6,649 nucleotides of DNA, taken from NCBI GenBank assembly GCA_017397605.1, contig JAFQII010000033.1, positions 1 to 6,649 on the forward strand, in the 5' to 3' direction. The notes beneath the pieces were generated by a model that worked only from the letters and a program-made list of their open reading frames with translations, searched no databases and was not told the DNA's origin. This DNA comes from Clostridia bacterium. GTDB lineage: Bacteria; Bacillota; Clostridia; Oscillospirales; CAG-382. The position numbers and the translations under genes were made by a program. Positions 1 through 5,571 of the stretch are shown here, in pieces (position 1 is the stretch's first letter; each line of letters starts with the position of its first letter).

Positions 1-1578
1 ATAGGTGTGTCCGATAAAGGCGTCGTTGACGACTCGTTCTTCAAACGACTCCAGCGGCGTCGGCGTCCAGCCCATCGACGTTGCAAACTCGACATAAGCA
101 TAGTACGCACCGCGCTGTGTCCAGTGGTAATCGCTCTTAAAATACAGATACTCGCCGCGGTGCTCCTCAAAAATTCTGCCGAGATTGACAAAATTAACAT
201 TGCCGTAGATGCACGCTTCCATACGGTCCAGAACAGCGCGCTGATCGTTGGTCATCGCACGTACAAGCGGGTTGGTGATGTTGATCACCGAGGCGGGGTG
301 GTTGATCACGTGAATCCCGACACCGGGGAACGCCGCCGCATAATCGGCATATACGTCCGCATATTGTGGGCCCCACGTTTCGGAATAGTACGCCTGCGAA
401 TACGCCGCGCCGTTGTACAAAAGATGTCCGCTGGGAATAAACTCCGCGTCTCCGATACCGTTCACTTCACCGTCTCCTTCGGGATCTTTTACAGCCGTTT
501 CGGGAATCACCGCATAAACGGAGGTCCAATCCTTGCTGATCTCAAAAATATCTCCTGCTTTGGTCGCCATGGCGACGACCTTGCCTTTCCAGTTGTCGTA
601 TCCCAGCCCCGGACGCGATGCGGCGGAATGTATCACAATCGCAATCTGATCCGTTCCGATGGTAATCCCCGCACCTGCGGCAGAACCGGGAGCTGCGATG
701 GCATCGCGCAACGCAATGTATGTGCCGTCCGACTGCTTTTCGGCATAAATCGTGATCGACCAGTTGGGGTTGCAAGCGAGATACGCCGCTTGCGTGGTGC
801 AGATGGTCACGTCCTCGCCCACGATCACATCGTTGACGTAGTTAACTGTCCACGTATAGCCATACGGAACGCCGCAAGAATAATTGCCCAGCTTATCCTT
901 GGTCAGCGTATCCTCGTAGGTCAGCAGATTTTCGGGCGGTATTTCGGAAGACGTTTCGCTTGACGTCTCGTCGGAGCTCTCGATCGGTTCGGAGCTCTCC
1001 GCGGAGGTGTCCTCACTTTCGTCGGGCGCTTCGGAGCTTTCTTCCTCGGAGCTTTCTTCCTCGGAGCTCTCTTCGGGTTCTTCGGAGCTTTCTGCAGGCT
1101 TGGAGTTTTCTGCCGGCTTCGAGCTTTCCTCAGACTCCTCGGAGCTTTCTGTCGGTTTGGAGCTCTCCTCGGGCTCCTCGGAACTTTCCGTCGGCTTGGA
1201 GCTTTCCTCGGGCTTCTCGGAGCTTTCCGTCGGTTTGGAGCTCTCCTCGGGCTTCTCGGAGCTTTCCGTCGGTTTGGAGCTTTCCTCGGGCTTCACGGAG
1301 CTTTCCGTTGGCTTGGAGCTTTCCTCGCCGGAAACAGCTTCGGAAGACGCCGTCTCGCTCTCGTCGGACGCTTCGCTCAAAACAGCCGAGCTTTCCCCGT
1401 CGGAACGTTCGGCAGAGCTCTCCGATTCTGCAGAATCCGCACTGCTTTCCGTCACGCTCGCCGCGCTGCTTTCGGCGCTTAAAACAGGCGCGCTCGATTC
1501 TTCCGCGCCGTCTGTACAGCCGCAGACAAACGCAAGGATCAAAAAGAAACAAAATGCAAGTAAGCATGCTTTTTTCAT
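1..1578 (-). CDS. DHHW/AlgX-like SGNH-hydrolase lipoprotein with Ser/Glu-rich stalk (3' end cut off by window edge)
   Basis: The frame is open from the ATG at 1576-1578 to the left edge: 526 residues, no stop. Residues 1-21 form a lipoprotein signal (MKK, hydrophobic core, lipobox V18-C19-G20-C21), so the protein should be anchored outside the membrane. Residues 27-212 are a low-complexity Ser/Glu/Pro/Thr stalk with 13-residue repeats. Residues about 213-345 are folded-looking but unrecognised. From about 380 the sequence resembles the DHHW family: a Tyr-rich YADVYADYAAAFPGVGIHVI stretch, then FKSDYHWTQRGAYYAY at 480-495. D483 and H485 correspond to the Asp-x-His-Trp catalytic motif of AlgJ/AlgX-type SGNH enzymes. 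The nucleophile Ser (GDS-type block) normally follows and would lie beyond the window. Relatives often sit beside MBOAT acyltransferases and take part in polysaccharide O-acetylation, so that role is inferred. The ribosome site is weak (GGGGA, 8 nt before ATG). Start and reading frame are secure; the enzymatic role is not. Confidence 0.85.
   Translation of the reverse strand, partial: MKKACLLAFCFFLILAFVCGCTDGAEESSAPVLSAESSAASVTESSADSAESESSAERSDGESSAVLSEASDESETASSEAVSGEESSKPTESSVKPEESSKPTESSEKPEESSKPTESSEKPEESSKPTESSEEPEESSKPTESSEESEESSKPAENSKPAESSEEPEESSEEESSEEESSEAPDESEDTSAESSEPIESSDETSSETSSEIPPENLLTYEDTLTKDKLGNYSCGVPYGYTWTVNYVNDVIVGEDVTICTTQAAYLACNPNWSITIYAEKQSDGTYIALRDAIAAPGSAAGAGITIGTDQIAIVIHSAASRPGLGYDNWKGKVVAMATKAGDIFEISKDWTSVYAVIPETAVKDPEGDGEVNGIGDAEFIPSGHLLYNGAAYSQAYYSETWGPQYADVYADYAAAFPGVGIHVINHPASVINITNPLVRAMTNDQRAVLDRMEACIYGNVNFVNLGRIFEEHRGEYLYFKSDYHWTQRGAYYAYVEFATSMGWTPTPLESFEERVVNDAFIGHTY
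1132..1326 (-). repeat. Five tandem 39-bp coding repeats in the lipoprotein stalk
   Basis: Five consecutive 13-residue units of the form EESSKPTESS-x-x-P (residues 85-149) are encoded by 39-bp repeats. The last unit ends in S instead of P. Degenerate copies (EESSKPAENS, EESSEEESSEEE) continue to about position 1030. The unit is in frame, so gain or loss of copies would change stalk length without breaking the protein. Confidence 0.85.
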
Positions 1579-1607
1579 AAATCGTTTCCCCGTTTTTTCT
1601 TTTTCTC

Positions 1608-1637
1608 ATTTTATCACACATGCATGCCGCTTGTCAA
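1608..1637 (-). promoter_or_regulatory. Sigma-A promoter of the DHHW lipoprotein gene (extended -10)
   Basis: Read on the minus strand, TTGACA (1632-1637) is followed after 18 bp by TAAAAT (1608-1613), with TGA directly before the -10, that is an extended -10. Transcription would start near 1600, giving a purine-rich leader of about 22 nt before the ATG at 1578. The spacer contains the palindrome CATGCATG (1619-1626). Confidence 0.75.
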
Positions 1638-1670
1638 CAACGCAGTCGCAATATGTTGAAATCATGCGCG

Positions 1671-1698
1671 AAAAAGCCCGACGCGTGTCGGGCTTATT
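1671..1698 (-). terminator. Intrinsic terminator of the thioredoxin-like gene
   Basis: A GC-rich 9-bp stem (1674-1682 with 1687-1695, AAGCCCGAC/GTCGGGCTT) closes a 4-nt loop. On the minus strand it is followed by a TTTTT run. It begins one base past the stop codon at 1700-1702, so it ends the transcript of the TlpA-like gene. Confidence 0.88.
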
Positions 1699-1699
1699 T

Positions 1700-2275
1700 T
1701 CATTCGGTAATCATGGCAATGCCTTTTTCCAGTACGTCAAGCTTGAGCATACCGCTTTGCTTGGCAACCGCGTTGCCGTCCTTGTCGATAAAGAACGTCG
1801 TCGGGTACCCCGTCACGCCGTAACGGCTGACCGCCTCCAACTTGACGTCAAAAAAGATCTCAAACGAAAAGCCTTCCGCCTCGACGTACGCCTTGGCTTT
1901 TTCGACCGTCTCGTTGACACCGTCGGTGACGTTGACCATCAAAAACTGCACATCGGGGTATTTGGCATACGCCGTGTCAAAATCGGGCATTTCCATTTTG
2001 CAATATCCGCACCACGTTGCCCAGAAGTTGAGCACCACGGGCTTGCCCTTGTAATCCGACAGCTTGACTTGGTTACCGTCCTCGTCCAGTACTGTAAAAT
2101 CGGGCGCGGCGACGGTGTTGCTGTTTGAATCCTCGTGCGAAACCGTCTCGCTTTGTTCGTTGCTCTCCGCTTGATCGATGGTTTCCTTGTCGCATGCGCT
2201 GTAAACCACCGCCGCCAACGCAAGCAATAACACAAGCAACGCGGATATCAAAATTCGTTTGGTTTGTTTGTTCAT
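1700..2275 (-). CDS. TlpA/ResA-like membrane-anchored thioredoxin-family protein
   Basis: This 191-residue protein should act as a thiol-disulfide oxidoreductase outside the membrane. Residues 1-27 are a positively charged N-terminus plus a hydrophobic segment, ending at YSAC28. The lipobox is imperfect (Tyr at -3), so it is either a lipoprotein or an N-terminally anchored protein. Residues 29-57 are an acidic, Ser-rich spacer. The TlpA/ResA fold follows: APDFTVLDEDG (57-67), YKGKPVVLNFWATWCGYC with active-site C89-G-Y-C92, and cis-proline P158 in GYPTTFFID. The dipeptide between the cysteines is GY, not the PP or EP of classical TlpA/ResA. The ATG at 2273-2275 has AGGAG at 2282-2286, 6 nt away. 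The membrane-bound XRE regulator gene ends 52 bp upstream with no terminator seen between them, so the two may share a transcript. The redox partner is unknown. Confidence 0.92.
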   Translation of the reverse strand: MNKQTKRILISALLVLLLALAAVVYSACDKETIDQAESNEQSETVSHEDSNSNTVAAPDFTVLDEDGNQVKLSDYKGKPVVLNFWATWCGYCKMEMPDFDTAYAKYPDVQFLMVNVTDGVNETVEKAKAYVEAEGFSFEIFFDVKLEAVSRYGVTGYPTTFFIDKDGNAVAKQSGMLKLDVLEKGIAMITE

Positions 2276-2327
2276 AAAAAACTCCTGTCTTTCTTTACGC
2301 CTATAGTTTACCGCAAAGCAAGAAGTT

Positions 2328-3791
2328 TTACTGTGACTCGGTCACAAAAAGTTTGTCAGCAGGTAAGTATATGTCACAAATTTGCATACAATGTGTTTCA
2401 AGCTCATAGCACACAACGAGAAAATGGTACCTACCCGACGACGTTTCGGTAACAGGGTTAAACTCACCGGTTGATAAATCGTACAACAGAATATAGTCAT
2501 ACGAAAGCATTTGCTCAACTCCATCGGAATACCAACTGAGTTTATCAGAAAACTCCGTCAGCCAACGGCGATCCTGCAAAATATCTTTTTCAAATTCAGC
2601 ACAAGTTTCTGCATCAAAATAAGCGATTTTAATAAGGCGTACCGCATCATTGTGAGAGGACCGAACAGAGTCGTAAGAGTATCGTTCCACTTCGGGTAAA
2701 TCCACTGCAAGATATTTTTCCAACGATAAAAAGGGTTCTTCAAATTGCTCTAATGTATTTTTGCTTACTGTATACTGAATAGTACCGGACACGATCAATA
2801 TAAGAGCGACAATGACGCCGATGATAATATTCTTGAGAGAGCGCACACCCTTGCACCGTAAATAGATCCCTACGCCAACCGAAGCAAGCGGAATCGCCGA
2901 AAGCACAAAATACACCCATGTGCGGCGATGTAACTCCAATAAGCCTTCAAAAGATGCTTCGTAAATCCAATCAAACATAATATTCTCAAAGATAAGTGCT
3001 AAGATCGACAACGCAACCAACACGGTCGAAATAATCCACCACTTACCTTCCGGCGGCACACCTTTTTTGTTGGATCGCTTTGTTTCGAGCAATGTCTCAA
3101 AGCGTGAACGCAGTGCGGGATCCCCTGTTTCAAACAACGAACGCGGTACAAAGTACATGCGCCCTCTGTTGTAGATCTCATAATAAAACTCACTGCACCT
3201 GACCTTTGCAAGCACATCATAAGGAATGTGCAGATTTTCCAGACATTCGCCGTCTCTTTGAATTCTGATGTGCAGTTCGTTTTCAAACAGATTGTACGTA
3301 TAGGTATTGGCAAGCATCCTGTTCAGGTCGCTGTCATGATTTTTGCGGTGCTCCCAAAAGGCCTTAAAGTATCGATATGCATAAACAGCAGCCAAAAAGC
3401 CGAGAACCAAGCAGCTCACAAGATATTCATCGGACCGCATCACGCTCATAAAAAGAATCGCAATCACAAACAAGTACACGCAACAATACGCCAGCAAAGA
3501 CCGCCTTTGCGATTTTAACCTTGCGTCCAGAGGCTCGCGCGTATGGCAAAAGGTATAGCTTTCCAGCGGTGTCGGCTCGTCGGGTACGGGCGCGGGTTCT
3601 ACGCCGAGCAGCTCGTCGATCGAAATGCCGAATATATCGCGCAACAGACGCAGGTTGTCCACCGTCGGGAGCGTCTGATCGGTTTCCCAAAGGCTGACCG
3701 TCTGCCTGCTGACCAACAGCTTTTGCCCCAACTCCTCCTGCGAGAGGTTTTGTTTCTTTCTGTGGTATTGTATTCGTTCGCCTACTGTCAT
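2328..3791 (-). CDS. Membrane-bound XRE-family regulator with YcxB-like domain and extracytoplasmic C-terminal domain
   Basis: The 487-residue protein starts with a canonical Cro/C1-type helix-turn-helix (residues 4-62: LSQEELGQKLLVSRQTVSLW, then LPTVDNL and FGISIDELL). Hydrophobic segments lie at about 99-118, 122-141, 251-271, 292-311 and 321-342. With the DNA-binding end inside, the basic loop LRCKGVRSLK (311-320) is cytoplasmic and residues 343-487 face outside. Residues about 160-237 (YNLFENELHI, HIPYDVLAKV, MYFVPRSLF) resemble the YcxB-like domain. The C-terminal domain holds C397, C461, C468 and C472 and matches no family I know. It is probably a one-component membrane sensor controlling nearby genes or itself. 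The start is fixed by GAAAGGAGG at 3797-3805, 5 nt before the ATG. GC content drops from about 57-60% at the 5' end to about 30-33% at the 3' end. Confidence 0.88.
   Translation of the reverse strand: MTVGERIQYHRKKQNLSQEELGQKLLVSRQTVSLWETDQTLPTVDNLRLLRDIFGISIDELLGVEPAPVPDEPTPLESYTFCHTREPLDARLKSQRRSLLAYCCVYLFVIAILFMSVMRSDEYLVSCLVLGFLAAVYAYRYFKAFWEHRKNHDSDLNRMLANTYTYNLFENELHIRIQRDGECLENLHIPYDVLAKVRCSEFYYEIYNRGRMYFVPRSLFETGDPALRSRFETLLETKRSNKKGVPPEGKWWIISTVLVALSILALIFENIMFDWIYEASFEGLLELHRRTWVYFVLSAIPLASVGVGIYLRCKGVRSLKNIIIGVIVALILIVSGTIQYTVSKNTLEQFEEPFLSLEKYLAVDLPEVERYSYDSVRSSHNDAVRLIKIAYFDAETCAEFEKDILQDRRWLTEFSDKLSWYSDGVEQMLSYDYILLYDLSTGEFNPVTETSSGRYHFLVVCYELETHCMQICDIYLPADKLFVTESQ
2332..2346. 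promoter_or_regulatory. Perfect inverted repeat upstream of the thioredoxin-like gene (possible operator)
   Basis: TGTGAC-TCG-GTCACA is a perfect 15-bp inverted repeat lying in the last codons of the regulator gene, 57 bp before the start of the TlpA-like gene. No T run follows on either strand, so it does not look like a terminator. It resembles a dyad for a dimeric DNA-binding protein, but it could be chance within coding sequence. Confidence 0.3.
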
Positions 3792-3796
3792 AGCGG

Positions 3797-3805
3797 CCTC
3801 CTTTC
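3797..3805 (-). promoter_or_regulatory. Strong ribosome binding site of the membrane XRE regulator
   Basis: GAAAGGAGG on the minus strand, 5 nt before the ATG at 3789-3791, is a near-perfect Shine-Dalgarno sequence. It rules out longer frames that start further upstream. Confidence 0.8.
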
Positions 3806-3816
3806 TGTGTGCATTC

Positions 3817-3845
3817 AGTATACACGATCGCCATCAAAAAAGCAA
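3817..3845 (-). promoter_or_regulatory. Probable promoter of the membrane XRE regulator
   Basis: On the minus strand, TTGCTT (3840-3845) and TATACT (3817-3822) are separated by 17 bp. The -10 is 5/6 consensus and the -35 is weak, as expected for a regulated promoter. Transcription would start near 3810, giving a leader of about 20 nt carrying the strong ribosome site. The -35 lies inside an inverted repeat (3842-3860). Confidence 0.55.
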
Positions 3846-3860
3846 GAACTTTTGTCTTGC
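3835..3860 (-). terminator. Hairpin followed by T6 on the minus strand (terminator and/or operator)
   Basis: GCAAGA (3842-3847) pairs with TCTTGC (3855-3860). Read on the minus strand the hairpin is followed by TTTTTTG (3834-3840), the form of an intrinsic terminator. It could catch read-through from the MATE gene after the main terminator at 3887-3912. The same bases contain the -35 hexamer of the next gene, so an operator role is equally possible. Confidence 0.45.
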
Positions 3861-3863
3861 GTC

Positions 3864-3882
3864 TGTCAAGCCGCGCTTGACA
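3864..3882. promoter_or_regulatory. Perfect 19-bp inverted repeat upstream of the XRE regulator promoter (candidate operator)
   Basis: TGTCAAGC-CGC-GCTTGACA is a perfect dyad with 8-bp arms and a 3-bp centre, placed just upstream of the -35 of the membrane regulator gene. No T run directly follows on the minus strand. Its size and symmetry fit a site for a dimeric XRE-type protein, which makes autoregulation possible. It could also be a secondary hairpin of the terminator region. Confidence 0.45.
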
Positions 3883-3886
3883 AAAC

Positions 3887-3912
3887 AAAAAACCGATCGA
3901 AATCGGCTTTTT
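3887..3912. terminator. Bidirectional-type terminator after the MATE gene
   Basis: CCGAT (3893-3897) pairs with ATCGG (3902-3906) around a 4-base loop (TTCG on the minus strand). After one mismatch, A5/T5 flanks extend the stem on both sides. On the minus strand the hairpin runs into TTTTTTGTTTT. It lies 10 bp past the MATE stop codon at 3923-3925. Confidence 0.8.
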
Positions 3913-3922
3913 GAGAGCGTTT

Positions 3923-5290
3923 TTACGCGTATTTTTTGTTTCGACTTCTGCGGATCACAAAGTAACAGCACAGCAGTGCCGCAAAGGTCAGCACCCACGA
4001 AATCGGGTAGGACAAAAACAGGCAGTCGAGCGTATGGAACGGTTCCGTCTGAAAAATCGTGTAGATCCACGCCAAACGCATGCCGCACACACCGATGACC
4101 GTGACCAGCATCGGCGCAAGGGACGCGCCCATTCCACGCAGAACGCCCGACATGACGTCCATGAGTCCACAAAGGAAATACACCACGCACACATAACCCA
4201 TACGCGTCACGCCGTGCACGATCGCGGCAGGCTCGTCGGTCAGGTATATCGACAAAAGCGGTTCCGCAAACGCATAGCACAAACCACCGAGCGTGACGCC
4301 CACGACCAGCACGCAGACCAGGCAGATGCGCATGATCTTGCCGAGGTTTTCGTACTTGCCTGCGCCGATGTTCTGCCCCGTAAAGTTCATCGCCGTCTGG
4401 TGGAACGAGTTCATGCCGATGTAGACAAACCCCTCGATGTTTCCTGCCGCGGTACTGCCGGAGACGGCAAGCGTTCCAAACGAGTTGATCGACGACTGAA
4501 TAATGACATTGGAGATAGAGAACAGCGAGCTTTGAATGCCCGCGGGCAAGCCGATGCGAACAATTTTGATCAGCGTGGCACGGTAGATGCGCAGTTTTGC
4601 AAACATAAGCCGGCACGCGTCGGTTCGGCGCATCAACGCGCGGATGACCAACACGCACGAAAGTGCCTGCGAGATCGTCGTCGCCAACGCAACGCCTGCG
4701 ACGCTCATATGGAACACAGTGACAAAAAACAAGTTCAGCACCACGTTGACCACGCCCGCGATCGACAAAAAGATCAGCGGACTTTTGGTGTCACCTGCCG
4801 CACGCAGAATCGACGCGCCAAAGTTGTACAGCAGCATCGGAATGATACCCGCAAAGTAAATGCGCAGATACAGCGCGGAGAGATCGATGATCTCCTCGGG
4901 CGTGTCCATCAGCTTTAGCATTTGCGGCGAAAGCACGATGCCGACCACGGTCAGCAGAACGCCGCTGATGAGCGCGGCAGGAATCGCCGTGTGTACGGTC
5001 TGGTGCATCGCGTCGTCATTTTTGGCACCGATCGCCTGCGCGACACAAACGCCTGCACCGACCGAAAGCCCCATAAACAGATTGACCAGCAGGTTGATCA
5101 GACTGCCCGTCGCGCCCACCGCGCCGACGGCTTCACTACCCGCAAACTGCCCCACAACCACAAGGTCCGCGGCGTTGAACAACAACTGCAAAAGACCCGT
5201 CGCAATGATCGGCAGGGTATAAAGCAATATTTTTTTGACAAACGGACCGCTGCATAGGTCCATGGATTTTTTGGCAGTCACAGCAGACAT
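3923..5290 (-). CDS. MATE-family multidrug/toxin efflux transporter
   Basis: This 455-residue integral membrane protein has the length and twelve-helix pattern of MATE exporters, which expel cationic or toxic organic compounds in exchange for Na+ or H+. Two homologous MatE halves are visible, at about residues 23-183 and 247-407. Family signatures include GQFAGSEAVGAVGATGS (47-63), RAAGDTKSPLIFL (163-175) and VVNVVLNLFFV (180-190). The second half has GLPAGIQSSLFSISN (247-261), NFTGQNIGAGKYEN (302-315) and GVLRGMGAS (382-390). The C-terminus is short and basic (RRSRNKKYA). The first ATG is supported by AAAGGA at 5301-5306, 10 nt upstream; Met10, where many relatives begin, has no ribosome site. 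The gene is a single unit with a terminator just after its stop. The membrane XRE regulator gene lies downstream in the same direction, so a functional link is possible but not shown. The substrate cannot be told from sequence. Confidence 0.95.
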   Translation of the reverse strand: MSAVTAKKSMDLCSGPFVKKILLYTLPIIATGLLQLLFNAADLVVVGQFAGSEAVGAVGATGSLINLLVNLFMGLSVGAGVCVAQAIGAKNDDAMHQTVHTAIPAALISGVLLTVVGIVLSPQMLKLMDTPEEIIDLSALYLRIYFAGIIPMLLYNFGASILRAAGDTKSPLIFLSIAGVVNVVLNLFFVTVFHMSVAGVALATTISQALSCVLVIRALMRRTDACRLMFAKLRIYRATLIKIVRIGLPAGIQSSLFSISNVIIQSSINSFGTLAVSGSTAAGNIEGFVYIGMNSFHQTAMNFTGQNIGAGKYENLGKIMRICLVCVLVVGVTLGGLCYAFAEPLLSIYLTDEPAAIVHGVTRMGYVCVVYFLCGLMDVMSGVLRGMGASLAPMLVTVIGVCGMRLAWIYTIFQTEPFHTLDCLFLSYPISWVLTFAALLCCYFVIRRSRNKKYA

Positions 5291-5325
5291 GGCAATTCGT
5301 TCCTTTGTCGTGTTTGTCTGCTTTT

Positions 5326-5354
5326 ACTTTACTCCTTTTGCAGCAAAAAAGCAA
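5326..5354 (-). promoter_or_regulatory. Weak candidate promoter of the MATE gene
   Basis: On the minus strand, TTGCTT (5349-5354) and TAAAGT (5326-5331) are 17 bp apart. Both hexamers are poor matches to consensus. The position is right: a start near 5319 gives a leader of about 30 nt. No better promoter was seen in the gap. Confidence 0.3.
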
Positions 5355-5387
5355 CCCCGTTTTTGTGTTTTTTTGAGGTGTTAGGGA

Positions 5388-5412
5388 AAAATGATGTAAG
5401 CGTCGTCATTTT
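5388..5412. terminator. Weak AT-rich hairpin, possible terminator in the 5291-5571 gap
   Basis: AAAATGATG (5388-5396) pairs with CGTCATTTT (5404-5412), 9 bp with one G-T pair and a 7-nt loop. On the minus strand a short T run belongs to the stem end. It may end the transcript of the 137-residue protein gene, whose stop lies about 160 bp upstream with no better terminator after it. Confidence 0.3.
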
Positions 5413-5440
5413 CACAAGCGTGTCGATAAGCGTGAAGCGT
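5398..5440. repeat. Cluster of four AAGCGT hexamers
   Basis: AAGCGT begins at 5398, 5416, 5428 and 5435, four copies within 43 bp, spaced 18, 12 and 7 bp. The cluster lies upstream of the MATE gene and its candidate promoter. It may be a set of protein-binding sites or a decayed repeat; nothing else identifies it. Confidence 0.4.
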
Positions 5441-5456
5441 GCACGATGTATAGTAG

Positions 5457-5473
5457 GGCGGGCATCGCCCGTC
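5457..5473. repeat. GC-rich intergenic palindrome
   Basis: GGCGGGC-ATC-GCCCGTC forms a 7-bp stem (one G-T pair) with a 3-nt loop, preceded by ATAGTAG. The form 'TAGGGCGGGC-hairpin' resembles short palindromic units scattered between genes in some Clostridia, but that comparison is from memory. It has no T run, so it is not a terminator. Confidence 0.4.
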
Positions 5474-5571
5474 TGCTTGACCATACTGTCATCGTTTCAC
5501 CCACCTCATGTTGTCATTTGTGCAGGGCGGCGCGATGGGTTTGTTTTACCGTTTTTCATATTTGGCCTATC

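Noticed and set aside
7..963. Plus-strand open frame of 318 codons
   Set aside because: It lies fully antisense to the lipoprotein gene, has no recognisable motif and is Arg/His-rich in a non-protein-like way. The minus-strand frame has a signal peptide, a family motif and a promoter.
1562..1571. Palindrome AAGCATGCTT in the first codons of the lipoprotein gene, and several GCATGC sites across the window
   Set aside because: There are about six GCATGC sites where one or two are expected, but they are spread over coding and non-coding DNA with no consistent position. I see no functional pattern.
1130..1621. Minus-strand Arg/Gly-rich frame of 163 codons
   Set aside because: It is a shifted frame of the same repeats. 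Its start lies inside the promoter at 1608-1637, and the true frame has a lipoprotein signal.
960..2128. Plus-strand Ser-rich frames (960-1580 and 1007-2128)
   Set aside because: Their apparent repeats are the complement of the minus-strand EESSKPTESS units. They also run antisense through the terminator and the thioredoxin-like gene.
3834..4918. Long open frames on both strands over the MATE gene (for example minus 3834-4658 and plus 3911-4918)
   Set aside because: They are Arg/His/Cys-rich shadows of the MATE coding frame, and they cross the terminator at 3887-3912.
5291..5571. Small RNA gene, riboswitch or short coding gene in the gap
   Set aside because: No riboswitch core, tRNA-like fold, or frame with a ribosome site was seen. 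Only short repeats and weak hairpins are present.
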